Assembly: GCF_002113125.1 (NCBI RefSeq)
Contig: NZ_NEJP01000025.1
Coordinates: 23,366-87,365, forward strand
Origin: Pseudomonas sp. B20(2017)
GTDB lineage: Bacteria; Pseudomonadota; Gammaproteobacteria; Pseudomonadales; Pseudomonadaceae
Length of the DNA: 64,000 nt
Direction: 5' to 3'
In this document: piece after piece, positions 26,813-35,878 of the stretch
Layout: each line of letters opens with the position of its first letter
How positions within the stretch are numbered: the first letter of the stretch is position 1
Position numbers and translations under genes: made by a program
The notes under the pieces: generated by a model
The model's input: only the letters and a program-made list of their open reading frames with translations
Databases searched by the model: none
What the model was told of the DNA's origin: nothing

Positions 26813-27445
26813 ATGAACACCGCCGCATTGCGCGAGCAAATACATATAGCCCGACAACACGAGATTGAAACCGGAAAGCTGACCCGTCAGCTGGAAGCCC
26901 AACTGCAACACCTGCACCCGGCCATCCAGTTGCCGGAAACCGACGCCAATGGCGTGCTGACGCGTTTTGTCGCCGCCTACATCGACGAAGTGCCAGACCT
27001 GCTGGATGCAGCCAATGAAGTCGCCAGGGAAGCGGGAATCGAGTCGCAGATCAAACCGGTGCTGAAAATCGCCGAGCAGTACTTCATCCAGCCGCCCGTG
27101 GGCCTGGACAGTCTGCTGGACGAAGCCTATCTGGCGCACCGTTTTGTCGAAGAGGTCAACGACCTGTACATCAAGCATTTCGGCCAGCCACTGATCCCCT
27201 TGGACATGACGGTCGCTAATCTGATTGCTCACCAGTTGATCGGTGAGGAATTTGCCAACCAACTCGACGAAGTGGTGCACCACGCGGTGGACAGCATGCT
27301 CGACGACGACAGCTTTGCGCTGGAGTCGGTAGAAGCCTATCGCGAGAAACTCAGCAGCCCGGACACCGGTGCGGCGTGGAAACGCTGGCCGTGCATGAGC
27401 CGCCGTCTGGGCGTGGGCCTGGAGCTGGATCAGCCTGCGGCTTGA
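26813..27445 (+). CDS. hypothetical protein (PA0104-like)
   Basis: 210 residues from ATG 26813 with a CCTGGAG ribosome site. No signal peptide and no membrane spans; the protein is acidic and mostly helical, with an N-terminal heptad-like stretch (LREQIHIARQHEIETGKLTRQL). I recognise no catalytic motif. In pseudomonads a gene of this type lies between the cox cluster and the SulP/carbonic anhydrase pair. A hairpin follows the stop. Confidence 0.75.
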   Translation: MNTAALREQIHIARQHEIETGKLTRQLEAQLQHLHPAIQLPETDANGVLTRFVAAYIDEVPDLLDAANEVAREAGIESQIKPVLKIAEQYFIQPPVGLDSLLDEAYLAHRFVEEVNDLYIKHFGQPLIPLDMTVANLIAHQLIGEEFANQLDEVVHHAVDSMLDDDSFALESVEAYREKLSSPDTGAAWKRWPCMSRRLGVGLELDQPAA

Positions 27446-27460
27446 TCTCGGCGCAAACGT

Positions 27461-27494
27461 TTGGGGGGAAACAGATCACTCTGTTCCCCCCCAA
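27461..27494. terminator. hairpin between convergent genes
   Basis: TTGGGGGGAAACAGA pairs with TCTGTTCCCCCCCAA around a 4-nt loop, giving a very stable stem. It lacks a clear U-tract, so termination efficiency is uncertain. It sits between the hypothetical gene and the SulP gene stops. Confidence 0.65.
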
Positions 27495-27499
27495 TGGCT

Positions 27500-29026
27500 T
27501 TAGCCTGCTGCACCGATTCCGGTGGTAGTACGGATCCGACCCTCAAGCCTGCGCTTGAGTCCGCGCGACTCGATCAACAGTTTCGCCCCCTTGGCCGCAT
27601 TCGCCCGGCCCCACTCTTCGAGCAGTTCCAGACACGAATGGTCGATGTAGCTCAGATTGTTGAGCGGCACATGCACCGTCGTGCCCGGCGGAATGCTGCC
27701 CAGCACCTGAGTCAGTGCCGGTACTTTGAGGAACGTTGCCGCGCCCACCAGACGCAGTTCCATTTCCCCGTCCTGCGGCAGATCGATCAGGCTGATTTTC
27801 AGGCGCGAGGCCTTGAACGCCAGTTTCACCAGGGTCAGGCCGAAACCGATCAGCACGCCGGTCAACAGGTCAGTGAAGATGATCGCCAGCGCCGTGGCGG
27901 CGTAGGTGAACATCGGCATCCGGCCATAACGGCCCAGACCACGGAACGCCTTGAGATCCACCAGTTTGAACCCGGTGTAGACCAGAACGCCCGCCAGACT
28001 CGCCACCGGAATGCTCTGCAACAGGCTCGACAGCAAGAGCACGAACGCCAGCAGCCACAGGCCATGGAAAATCGTCGAGTAGCGTGTGGTGGCGCCGGCC
28101 TGGACGTTGGCCGAACTGCGCACGATCACTCCGGTCATCGGCAGCGCGCCAACCAGGCCGCAAAGCATGTTGCCGACGCCTTGCGCCGACAGCTCACGGT
28201 CGAAGTCCGAACGCGGGCCGCTGTGCATGCGATCCACCGCGGCGGCGGACAGCAGGGTCTCGGCGCTGGCGATGAAGGCCACGGCGAACGCGGCGATCAG
28301 CAGCGTCGGGTCAGCCAGACTGAGCAGATCCGCCGGTTTCAGCCAGTCGATGGCTTCGGCCAGATTCGCCGGCACTTCAACACGTTTGACCTGCAACGCC
28401 AGCAGCAGACTGGCACCTGTCGCCAGGCCGACACCGAGCAATGCACCCGGAATGAAACGCAGCGAATGCGGGCGGAATTTCTCCCACAGCCACATCACGG
28501 CGATGGTCGACAGCCCGAGCAACCCGGCCTGCCAGCCAACGGACGGCAAGGCCTGCGCCACCGCGCCGGGGAAGGCCGTGAGGTTGTCGAGGCCGGAGGG
28601 CTTCGGCGCAGCATCCAGCATCACATGCACCTGTGAGAGCACGATCAGCACGCCAATCCCCGCAAGCATGCCGTACACCACCGCTGGCGCCGTGACCCGG
28701 AACCAGCAACCGAGCTTCAGCCGTCCCGCTACCAGTTGCAGAAAACCGGCGAGCAGCAGGATCGGCCCGAGCATTTCGATGCCGTGCTGGCGCACCAGCT
28801 CGAATACCAGCACCGCCAGACCCGCCGCCGGGCCGCTGACCTGCAACGGCGAACCCGCCAGCCAGCCCACCACCAGACCGCCGATGATCCCGGTGATCAG
28901 GCCTTTGGCCGGCGGCAGCCCTGACGCAATGGCAATGCCCATGCACAGTGGCAGGGCGACCAGAAACACAACCACTGAAGCGAGCAGCTCCCGTGGTAAC
29001 ACAGCTTTCAATTGAGCCGCACGCAT
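27500..29026 (-). CDS. SulP family anion transporter with STAS domain
   Basis: 508 residues. The first about 390 form the SulP membrane domain with about 12-14 hydrophobic spans; the GLPPAKGLITGIIGGLVVGWL segment near the N-terminus is typical. The C-terminal STAS domain (about 400-495) contains NLSYIDHSCLELLEEWG. Substrate could be sulfate or bicarbonate. The carbonic anhydrase gene 90 bp upstream on the same strand points to bicarbonate, as in known SulP-carbonic anhydrase pairs; that is inference. Confidence 0.87.
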   Translation of the reverse strand: MRAAQLKAVLPRELLASVVVFLVALPLCMGIAIASGLPPAKGLITGIIGGLVVGWLAGSPLQVSGPAAGLAVLVFELVRQHGIEMLGPILLLAGFLQLVAGRLKLGCWFRVTAPAVVYGMLAGIGVLIVLSQVHVMLDAAPKPSGLDNLTAFPGAVAQALPSVGWQAGLLGLSTIAVMWLWEKFRPHSLRFIPGALLGVGLATGASLLLALQVKRVEVPANLAEAIDWLKPADLLSLADPTLLIAAFAVAFIASAETLLSAAAVDRMHSGPRSDFDRELSAQGVGNMLCGLVGALPMTGVIVRSSANVQAGATTRYSTIFHGLWLLAFVLLLSSLLQSIPVASLAGVLVYTGFKLVDLKAFRGLGRYGRMPMFTYAATALAIIFTDLLTGVLIGFGLTLVKLAFKASRLKISLIDLPQDGEMELRLVGAATFLKVPALTQVLGSIPPGTTVHVPLNNLSYIDHSCLELLEEWGRANAAKGAKLLIESRGLKRRLEGRIRTTTGIGAAG

Positions 29027-29116
29027 GGCGATACTCCCGAAGTTTTCTTCAGGCGTGGCGAGGCCTGGCCGCTGAAACAGCGGCCGGCGTCAAACCACAC
29101 AGATTTTTAGGAGGAT

Positions 29117-29848
29117 TTAGAAGCGCGCTTTGGGCGTCGCCACCGGGATCGGATGGCTGCCGTCGAGCGGCAGGAAGCGTCCTTGATCCGCGTCGTAAGC
29201 TTTGATTTCGCTGGTTTCGATGTTGTAGACCCAGCCATGGATGAACAGATGACCATTCGCCATGCGCGAGGCTACCGAAGGATGGGTACGCAAGTGCTGC
29301 AGTTGGGCGATGACGTTTTCCTCGGTGAGGATCGGCATGCTTTCTTTTTCGTCGGTGCAGTTGCAGTTGTCATGCACCATGGTTTTCGCGACTTCGGCGT
29401 GGCGCAGCCAGGCTTTGACCGTGGGCATTTTTTCCAGGCTGTCCGGGTTGAGCACCGCACGCATGGCGCCGCAATCGGAGTGGCCGCAGATGATGATGTG
29501 CTGAACGCCAAGGGCCAGTACCGCATATTCAATAGCGGTGGAAACGCCGCCGTTCATCTGGCCGTAGGGTGGCACCACGTTGCCGACGTTACGGGTCACG
29601 AACAGATCGCCGGGCGAGCTCTGGGTGATCAGTTCGGGCACGATGCGCGAGTCGGCGCAGGTGATGAACATCGCCCGTGGCGACTGGGCCGTGGCGAGTT
29701 TCTTGAAGAGTTCTTCCTGCTGCGGGAAGACCTCATGATGAAAATGCAAAAAGCCGTTAACGATCTGCTTCAACGCTGCATCGGCGGATTCCGCCACAGA
29801 GGCGGCTTGCGCCGACGCAGCCAACGGCTGTTTATCCTTGTCACTCAT
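29117..29848 (-). CDS. beta-class carbonic anhydrase
   Basis: 243 residues. The zinc ligands and catalytic dyad are clear: C64-A-D66-S-R68 and H123-SD-C126 (ICGHSDCGAMR). FVTRNVGN and NGGVSTAIEYAV are further family segments. It interconverts CO2 and bicarbonate. A short N-terminal extension (about 25 residues) precedes the fold. It is transcribed together with the SulP transporter and corresponds in order to the P. aeruginosa PA0102-PA0103 pair. Confidence 0.93.
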   Translation of the reverse strand: MSDKDKQPLAASAQAASVAESADAALKQIVNGFLHFHHEVFPQQEELFKKLATAQSPRAMFITCADSRIVPELITQSSPGDLFVTRNVGNVVPPYGQMNGGVSTAIEYAVLALGVQHIIICGHSDCGAMRAVLNPDSLEKMPTVKAWLRHAEVAKTMVHDNCNCTDEKESMPILTEENVIAQLQHLRTHPSVASRMANGHLFIHGWVYNIETSEIKAYDADQGRFLPLDGSHPIPVATPKARF

Positions 29849-30086
29849 GATTCATCCTCATTGGCGGATTCGGGGAGTCGTTCCCGTGTATTCCGGTGTG
29901 AAGCCAGTGGCTGTTTAGAACATCCGGGTCATCCCGACCCGTCAGTCACTCGATGAACAAGGTAACTGCCGAAACTTAACTCAAACTGAATCAAGCGCTC
30001 TAGAACGTGTGTTCCAGGTCACAAAATACGTGACTGGCGTAAACCGGGCCAAGCATTCCTTCCTCTCGGCCACAGGCCAATTGTCC

Positions 30087-31145
30087 CTAGATCAGCGCCA
30101 TCTGGCGACCTGGCGGACAGAAGGCCGTGCAGTCGAGGTTGAAACCTTCGCGGTGATTGAGCCCAAGGCGTTTCAGTGCTTTGGCGAAGCGCTGGGCGAG
30201 CAGGTCGGCAAATGGCCCCTCGCCACGCATCCGCGCACCAAAGCGGCTGTCGTACAGCTCGCCGCCACGGCTCTGGCGGATCAGGCTCAGTACATGGGCG
30301 GCGCGCTGCGGGTAGTGTGCTTCAAGCCATTCCTCGAACAGCGGCGCCACCTCCAGCGGCAGGCGCAGCATCATGTAGGCCGCGCTCTGGGCGCCGGCCG
30401 CGTGGGCTTCGGTCAGCAGGCTTTCGATCTCGCTGTCGTTGATCATCGGAATCATCGGTGAACACAGCACGCCGACCGGAATCCCCGCTTCGCGCATCAC
30501 CCGGATCGCCCGTAACCGCGCCTTGGGCGCGGCGGCGCGGGGTTCGAGGATGCGTTTGAGTTCGTCGTCCAGGGTGGTCAGGCTGATCATCACCGCCACC
30601 AGCCGCTGTTGCGCCAGTTCGGTGAGCAGATCGAGGTCACGCAGGATCAGCGACCCCTTAGTGACGATGGTCACCGGGTGTCGGTAGCGCAGCAGCACTT
30701 CGAGGGTCTGGCGGGTGATCCGGTGTTCGCGTTCGATCGGCTGATAGGGATCGGTGTTGGAGCCGAGGTTGATGGGCGCACATTGATAGCCTTTTTTTCC
30801 CAGCTGTTCTTCAAGCACCTGGGCGGCATTGGTTTTGGCGATCAGTTTGGTTTCGAAATCCAGCCCCGGCGACATGTCCCAATAGGCGTGGCTGGGCCGT
30901 GCATAGCAATAAATGCAGCCATGCTCGCAGCCGCGATAGGGATTGATCGAGCGGTCGAAGGGCAGGTCCGGCGAGGTGTTGCGGGTGATGATGGTCTTTG
31001 CCGTCTCGAAGCTGACTTCGGTGCCCTGGGTCAAAGGCACTTCCTGAAACCAGCCATCATCCTCGGCCACCGAACGACTCGGCGCGAAGCGGTTGTGCGG
31101 GTTGGTCGCGGTGCCGCGACCGCGCGGGGGCAAGGGGCTGGTCAT
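30087..31145 (-). CDS. PA0069-type radical SAM protein (SPL-like family), SOS-regulated
   Basis: 352 residues from ATG 31145 (MTSPLPPRGRG), preceded by AAGGA; an upstream in-frame start would lie beyond the LexA box, so I reject it. The Fe-S cluster motif C73-EHG-C77-IY-C80 sits in NPYRGCEHGCIYCYARPSHAY, a pattern shared with spore photoproduct lyase-like radical SAM proteins. INLGSNTDPYQPIER follows. The reaction is unknown. A LexA box lies 17 bp upstream, and the P. aeruginosa orthologue is, to my recollection, in the LexA regulon, which suggests a DNA damage role. Confidence 0.88.
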   Translation of the reverse strand: MTSPLPPRGRGTATNPHNRFAPSRSVAEDDGWFQEVPLTQGTEVSFETAKTIITRNTSPDLPFDRSINPYRGCEHGCIYCYARPSHAYWDMSPGLDFETKLIAKTNAAQVLEEQLGKKGYQCAPINLGSNTDPYQPIEREHRITRQTLEVLLRYRHPVTIVTKGSLILRDLDLLTELAQQRLVAVMISLTTLDDELKRILEPRAAAPKARLRAIRVMREAGIPVGVLCSPMIPMINDSEIESLLTEAHAAGAQSAAYMMLRLPLEVAPLFEEWLEAHYPQRAAHVLSLIRQSRGGELYDSRFGARMRGEGPFADLLAQRFAKALKRLGLNHREGFNLDCTAFCPPGRQMALI

Positions 31146-31161
31146 CACGGGTGTCCTTGGT

Positions 31162-31177
31162 CTGTACATGCATACAG
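31162..31177 (-). promoter_or_regulatory. LexA (SOS) box before the radical SAM gene
   Basis: CTGTACATGCATACAG matches the LexA consensus CTG-N10-CAG, and 13 of 16 positions of CTGTATATATATACAG. It lies 17 bp before the chosen start codon, where bound LexA would block transcription. Confidence 0.85.
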
Positions 31178-31377
31178 TATCCGCAAGGTCGCGGATGATC
31201 CACTACCGTTCGGCCGTGCATCAATAAATCTCGCAGTTAGTTGTAGTTTTCTTATAGGTAAAGTTGCAGCTGTGCAAACTAAAGAAACATAAGTTGGCTG
31301 TTGGTTTGCTCTTCAAGTTCGTAGTATTTACTCCGCTTCACAACGCTTTATTATATAAAAGACAAAAGGAATTGATG

Positions 31378-31680
31378 ATGTCGTTTTTGAATTCGCGCGG
31401 TATTTTTCTGCAACTGATGCAGCCCGGCCCATCGGAGCCCAATACAGTGGTTTCCATGCAACTGGCGCGTAAGGAATTGGGCTGGGATGCCGAAGCCGGC
31501 GAGCAGATTGAAAGGCTGGTCGACCCGATTTTTGTTACCGCAACCTCCCAGGATGGCGGCCACACTTTCAGCATTGGCCGTCTGAAGCACGATGTGGATC
31601 GCGACGGTGAAATCGGTGAGCAGGATCGGGCCAAACTGGTTGCCCTGGCCAAAGCCTATGCCAGTATTACCAATCCGTAA
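31378..31680 (+). CDS. small EF-hand protein of unknown function
   Basis: 100 residues from ATG 31378, which is placed correctly for AAAGGA; the neighbouring ATG at 31375 is too close. No signal peptide or membrane span. Residues 72-83, DVDRDGEIGEQD, form a complete EF-hand calcium loop (Asp at 1, 3, 5; Gly at 6; Ile at 8; acidic at 12), with a helix after it (RAKLVALAKAYA). I recognise no homologue. The 180 bp upstream is distinctly AT-rich for this genome, which may mean a strong promoter or acquired DNA. A strong hairpin follows. Confidence 0.72.
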   Translation: MSFLNSRGIFLQLMQPGPSEPNTVVSMQLARKELGWDAEAGEQIERLVDPIFVTATSQDGGHTFSIGRLKHDVDRDGEIGEQDRAKLVALAKAYASITNP

Positions 31681-31692
31681 CAGCGTTTGAAT

Positions 31693-31730
31693 CAATAACC
31701 CCTGCATGATTGATCATGCAGGGGTTATTG
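31693..31730. terminator. bidirectional palindromic terminator
   Basis: CAATAACCCCTGCATGAT and its reverse complement form an 18-bp stem around a 2-nt centre, between the convergent EF-hand and cytochrome genes. One arm ends in TTATTG, so tails are only partly U-rich. Confidence 0.8.
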
Positions 31731-31733
31731 CAC

Positions 31734-33035
31734 TTAGTTGTGGCTGGTTACTTGTCCAAGATCACCGGATGATGTTGTAGTCATATCATCAGTGCGTAAC
31801 TTGGCAACCTCTTTCGCAGTGACAGGGGAAGCCTTGTTACCCCAACTTCCACGAATAAAACTCACGACATCCGCCACTTCCTGATCCGACAGACGCCAGG
31901 CGAAACCCGGCATGGTGAAGGTCGACGGCGCTGTGTGCGTCGCAGGCAGGGTGCCGCCCTTGAGCACGATGTGAATCAGCGAAGTCGGGTCGTCCGATTG
32001 CAGCACCGGATTGCCCGCCAGCGCCGGGAACACCCGGGTGTAGCCATGGCCGTCGGTGCGGTGGCACGCCGCGCAGTTATCGATGTACACCGAAGCGCCG
32101 CGCTGACTGTCGTCACCGTTCCACAAGGCCTTGGCGACCTTCTCGTCGTACTGATGTGGCTGGTCGGCAGGATCATTGGCCGGCAGCGATTTCAGGTATC
32201 GGGCAATCGCGGTCAGGTCGGCGTCGGTCATGTACTGCATGCTGTGGGTGACCACGTCGCTCATGCCGCCGAACACTGCACTGCGGTCGCTGCGACCGGT
32301 CTTGAGGAACTGCACCAGTTGCTCTTCGCTCCAGCTGCCGAGCCCGTCCTTGTGGTCGCCGCGCAGGCTCTTGGCGATCCAGCCTTCCAGCGGCGCACTA
32401 CCTGACAGAAAACTGCTGCCTTCAGACGCACTCAGGGATTTTTCCTGCATGGTCAGGGCCCGTGGCGTATGGCAGGCGCCGCAATGTCCGAGGCCTTCCA
32501 CCAGATACGCCCCACGGCTGACAACGGCATCGTCCGACGCGGCTTTGTAATCCTCGACCTTCGGTGCGAACAGCCAGCGCCAGCCCATCAGTGGCCAGCG
32601 CATGCTCAGTGGCCACGGGATGTCGCTGACCTTGTTCTCTTGTGCCACCGGTTCCACGCCGTGCATGAAGTAGGCGTAGAGCGCCTGCATGTCGGTTTCG
32701 CTGACGCGGGCGTAGGACGGGTACGGCATCGCCGGGTACAAGGTACTGCCGTTTTTGGCCACGCCATGCCGCACGGCCTGGTCGAAATCCTCGAAACTGT
32801 AGTCACCGACGCCGGTTTTATCCGGGGTGATGTTGGTCGAGTAGATCGTGCCGATCGGGGTTTCCATCGGCAGGCCGCCGGCGAACGGCTTGCCGTCCTT
32901 GGCCGTGTGGCAGGCCACACAGTCACCGGCACGGGCGAGGTATTCGCCTTGTTTGATCAAGGATTGATCAACTTCGGCGCCATGAACGGCAGCGCCGCCG
33001 AGCAGCGCCAGGGTCGCGATAACGAGAGTCTTCAT
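31734..33035 (-). CDS. triheme cytochrome c subunit of gluconate 2-dehydrogenase-type complex
   Basis: 433 residues from the second ATG (33035), which is 8 nt from AAGGAG; the ATG six bases earlier is too close. A signal peptide ends near VHGAEV. Three CxxCH sites are visible: CVACH (39-43), CGACH in the middle domain and CAACH in the C-terminal domain, the layout of membrane dehydrogenase cytochrome subunits. It passes electrons from the flavoprotein to ubiquinone. It is the third gene of a three-gene operon, 12 bp after the GMC subunit. Alcohol or sorbitol dehydrogenase cytochromes look similar; the operon context favours gluconate. Confidence 0.85.
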   Translation of the reverse strand: MKTLVIATLALLGGAAVHGAEVDQSLIKQGEYLARAGDCVACHTAKDGKPFAGGLPMETPIGTIYSTNITPDKTGVGDYSFEDFDQAVRHGVAKNGSTLYPAMPYPSYARVSETDMQALYAYFMHGVEPVAQENKVSDIPWPLSMRWPLMGWRWLFAPKVEDYKAASDDAVVSRGAYLVEGLGHCGACHTPRALTMQEKSLSASEGSSFLSGSAPLEGWIAKSLRGDHKDGLGSWSEEQLVQFLKTGRSDRSAVFGGMSDVVTHSMQYMTDADLTAIARYLKSLPANDPADQPHQYDEKVAKALWNGDDSQRGASVYIDNCAACHRTDGHGYTRVFPALAGNPVLQSDDPTSLIHIVLKGGTLPATHTAPSTFTMPGFAWRLSDQEVADVVSFIRGSWGNKASPVTAKEVAKLRTDDMTTTSSGDLGQVTSHN

Positions 33036-33047
33036 GGTCATCGCTCC

Positions 33048-34832
33048 TTAAGCCTGAACCAGCGGGCCGGGGTTTTTCAGGTATTGCTCGCGAATCGCTT
33101 TCGCCGACCAGTAGGTCAGCGCGGCAACCAGCCCGGTCGGGTTGTAACCCAGGCCTTGCGGGAATGCCGAGGCGCCCGGGACGAATACGTTGTGCACGTC
33201 CCAGCTCTGCAGGTAGCGGTTCAGCGCGCTGGTCTTCGGATCGGTGCCCATGATCGCGCCACCGTTGAGGTGGGTAGTCTGGTAGGACGCGGTGTTGAAG
33301 TGGTCGCCGACTTTCTTGCCGATCACGGCGATGGCTTTCGGGCCCATGGCCTCGGCGATCTTGCCCATTTTCTCGACCATGAAGCGGTTCATCTTGATGT
33401 CGTTTTCCTGCCAGTCGAACGTCATCCGCAGTAGTGGCATGCCGTAGGCATCGCGGTACACCGGGTCCAGATCGAGATAGTTGCCACGGTAGGACTGATG
33501 CGCGCCGTGGGCGTCCATCGACACCTGGTGGGTGTAGTAATCGGCGGTCGCGCGTTTCCATGCACTGCCCCAGGCTGGGGTGCCCGGCGGGTTGGAGGTG
33601 CCGGCGATCGGTCGGCTGCCGGCCTGGTTGACCCACATCGGCGAGCCACCGACGAAACCGTGAGGCCCGTGATCGAAGTTGTCGGCGTTGAAATCATCCA
33701 CCGCCACACCGTTGCCGCCGGCACCGATGAAGTTGTTGGTGTGGGTGTCCTTGTCGAAGAACGCTTTGATGGTCGCCATGTTCTGGTAGGCGAAGTTACG
33801 CCCGACCACGCCTTCACCGCTGACCGGATCGTAGGGTTTGCCGATACCGGAGAGCAGCATCAACCGCACGTTGTGCAACTGGAACGCGCCGAGGATTACC
33901 AGATCCGCCGGTTGCTCGATCTCGCGGCCCTGGCCGTCGATGTAGGTGACGCCGGTGGCTTTGGTTTTCGTGCTGTCGAGGTTGACCCGCAGAACGTGGG
34001 CGTTAGGCCGCAGTTCGAAATTCGGCAGCGGCTTCAGCGCCGGCAGAATGTTCACGTTCGGCGAGGCCTTGGAATACATGTAGCAGACGTAACCGCTGCA
34101 GAAACCGCAGAAGTTGCACGGGCCCATCTGCGCGCCGTAAGGATTGGTGTACGGCCCTGAAGTATTCGCGGAAGGCAGGTTGTAGGGTTTGTAACCCACC
34201 TCCGTAGCCGCTTTGCCGAACAGCTGTGCGGAAACCGTGTTCTTCTGCGCTTCCAGCGGGAACGGATTCGAGCGATCCGGCGCGTACGGGTTGCCGCCCT
34301 TGCCCTGGCCGACCAGTTGGCCTTTCACGGTCCAGGCCTGGCCGGAGGTGCCGAAAACTTTTTCGGCGAAATCGAAGAACGGCTCCAGCTCTTCATAGCT
34401 GACGCCGAAGTCCTGGATGGTCATGTCCTTGGGGATGAAGCTTTTGCCGTAGCGCTCTTCGTAGTGGCTGCGCATGCGCAGTTCGATCGGGTCGACGCGA
34501 AAGTGCACGCCCGACCAGTGCAGCCCGGCGCCGCCCACGCCGTTGCCCGGCAGAAACGCGCCCAGCTGGCGGTTCGGCAGGGCGATGTCGTTCACGCTGT
34601 GGCGGATGGTGACGGTTTCCTTGGAAACGTCCTGGAAGAGTTTTTTCCGCACACTGTAGGTGAGTTCGTCGATCACCTGAGGATAGTTGCCGTCCGGGTA
34701 GGTGTCCTGCATCGGTCCGCGTTCCAGCGCCAGCACGTTGAGCCCGGCTTCGGTCAGCTCTTTGGCCATGATCGCGCCTGTCCAGCCGAAACCGACGATC
34801 ACCGCGTCAACCTTCTTCATTACCGTTGCCAT
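33048..34832 (-). CDS. GMC-type FAD flavoprotein, gluconate 2-dehydrogenase large subunit
   Basis: 594 residues from ATG 34832, two bases after the upstream stop. The FAD dinucleotide motif VDAVIVGFGWTGAIMAKEL is at about residues 8-26, and the C-terminal GMC region includes NGGAIMGTDP and GYNPTGLVAALTYWSA. A Cys cluster CNFCGFCSGYVCYMYS, found in this subfamily, may bind a cluster or form disulfides. It has no signal peptide of its own, so export probably depends on the Tat signal of the small subunit. It probably oxidises gluconate to 2-ketogluconate in the periplasm; 2-ketogluconate dehydrogenase is an alternative. Confidence 0.85.
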   Translation of the reverse strand: MATVMKKVDAVIVGFGWTGAIMAKELTEAGLNVLALERGPMQDTYPDGNYPQVIDELTYSVRKKLFQDVSKETVTIRHSVNDIALPNRQLGAFLPGNGVGGAGLHWSGVHFRVDPIELRMRSHYEERYGKSFIPKDMTIQDFGVSYEELEPFFDFAEKVFGTSGQAWTVKGQLVGQGKGGNPYAPDRSNPFPLEAQKNTVSAQLFGKAATEVGYKPYNLPSANTSGPYTNPYGAQMGPCNFCGFCSGYVCYMYSKASPNVNILPALKPLPNFELRPNAHVLRVNLDSTKTKATGVTYIDGQGREIEQPADLVILGAFQLHNVRLMLLSGIGKPYDPVSGEGVVGRNFAYQNMATIKAFFDKDTHTNNFIGAGGNGVAVDDFNADNFDHGPHGFVGGSPMWVNQAGSRPIAGTSNPPGTPAWGSAWKRATADYYTHQVSMDAHGAHQSYRGNYLDLDPVYRDAYGMPLLRMTFDWQENDIKMNRFMVEKMGKIAEAMGPKAIAVIGKKVGDHFNTASYQTTHLNGGAIMGTDPKTSALNRYLQSWDVHNVFVPGASAFPQGLGYNPTGLVAALTYWSAKAIREQYLKNPGPLVQA

Positions 34833-34834
34833 GC

Positions 34835-35581
34835 TCACGCCCTCTCGCCGCGAATCGAAACTGCCGGGAAGGGGTACTGCTCGTTGCGTTCCACCCAATC
34901 CATGAAATCGGCGCGGGCGCCGGGGAAGCCGATCATGGTCCAGCCGACCATGCCTTTATTGCCGCCGTGGATCGGGTCGCAGAAGAACCCTTCCTTGGTG
35001 TTTTGAAGCAGCAGACTGAAGAAAATCTTCGCCGGAACTGCGTCGAATTGCGGTTTTCCGGCTTCAAGCTGCTTGAGCAGATCGTCTCGGGTAGCGCTGT
35101 CTTGCTCGGCAAATGTTTTACCGTTGAGGGATTTTGCCCACTGATCCGTGGCGGCGATGCCGAGGCGATAGATCTCTTTCGGGACCAGTTTGCTCTGCCA
35201 GCCCATCTCCGGCGCGGCGTCGGCATTGAACGGGCCCTGCATGTACCAAAGGGCACCAGCGGCGTACGGGGTGTTCATCTGACGGTCGATGTATTCCGGC
35301 ACACCGGCTTCGAGTGCACCCGGCCCCTGCGCATCGTTGGGGATCAATTGCGCGACAGCGGCATTGATGAACGCCCACTCTTCGGCAGTGAAGTAGCTCG
35401 GCTGATAAGGGCTGGCTTCTACGGCGGCCGCTTTTGCCGAAGCTGTGGCAGGCGCGCTTTCAGGCGCCGCTTGCAGCACCGTGCTGCCGAGTCCGCTGCC
35501 GGCGAGGGTAACGACCGGAATCAGGGTCAGGGATTTGCGCAAAAACTCACGCCGCGGGTTGTCTCGATCTTCATCAGACAT
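34835..35581 (-). CDS. gluconate 2-dehydrogenase subunit 3 family protein with Tat signal
   Basis: 248 residues from ATG 35581 with GAGG upstream. The N-terminus has a twin-arginine motif RREFLRKSLTLIPVVTLAGSG, so folded export is expected. The mature domain holds FTAEEWAFINAAVAQLIPNDAQGPGALEAGVPEYIDRQ, the signature of gluconate 2-dehydrogenase subunit 3. It is the first gene of the operon (small subunit, GMC, cytochrome) and should carry the GMC partner through the Tat system. Confidence 0.86.
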   Translation of the reverse strand: MSDEDRDNPRREFLRKSLTLIPVVTLAGSGLGSTVLQAAPESAPATASAKAAAVEASPYQPSYFTAEEWAFINAAVAQLIPNDAQGPGALEAGVPEYIDRQMNTPYAAGALWYMQGPFNADAAPEMGWQSKLVPKEIYRLGIAATDQWAKSLNGKTFAEQDSATRDDLLKQLEAGKPQFDAVPAKIFFSLLLQNTKEGFFCDPIHGGNKGMVGWTMIGFPGARADFMDWVERNEQYPFPAVSIRGERA

Positions 35582-35878
35582 GGGGATGCACCTCATCAGG
35601 CATTGATGGTTGTCAGCCGTTTCTGCGAACGGCTCAAGAATTTTCTGGCTGCGACGTGGCCGGGATGACCGGGAGAAGGGGGACGCGTCTGCAACATGAT
35701 GTGACAAATGGTAGCAGGCTAATCAACCGGGTGAACCGATTCAGCCAAAAAAAGACCGCTTTTCGACCAAGGGAACCGCGGTATTCACGATTCTTTTACA
35801 AGCGCCTCACGCGGATTTGACCGCGAAGCTCGCAAGCTGCGGCCTTCACTGACGAAACCCACACGGTCGCCGCAAAGC

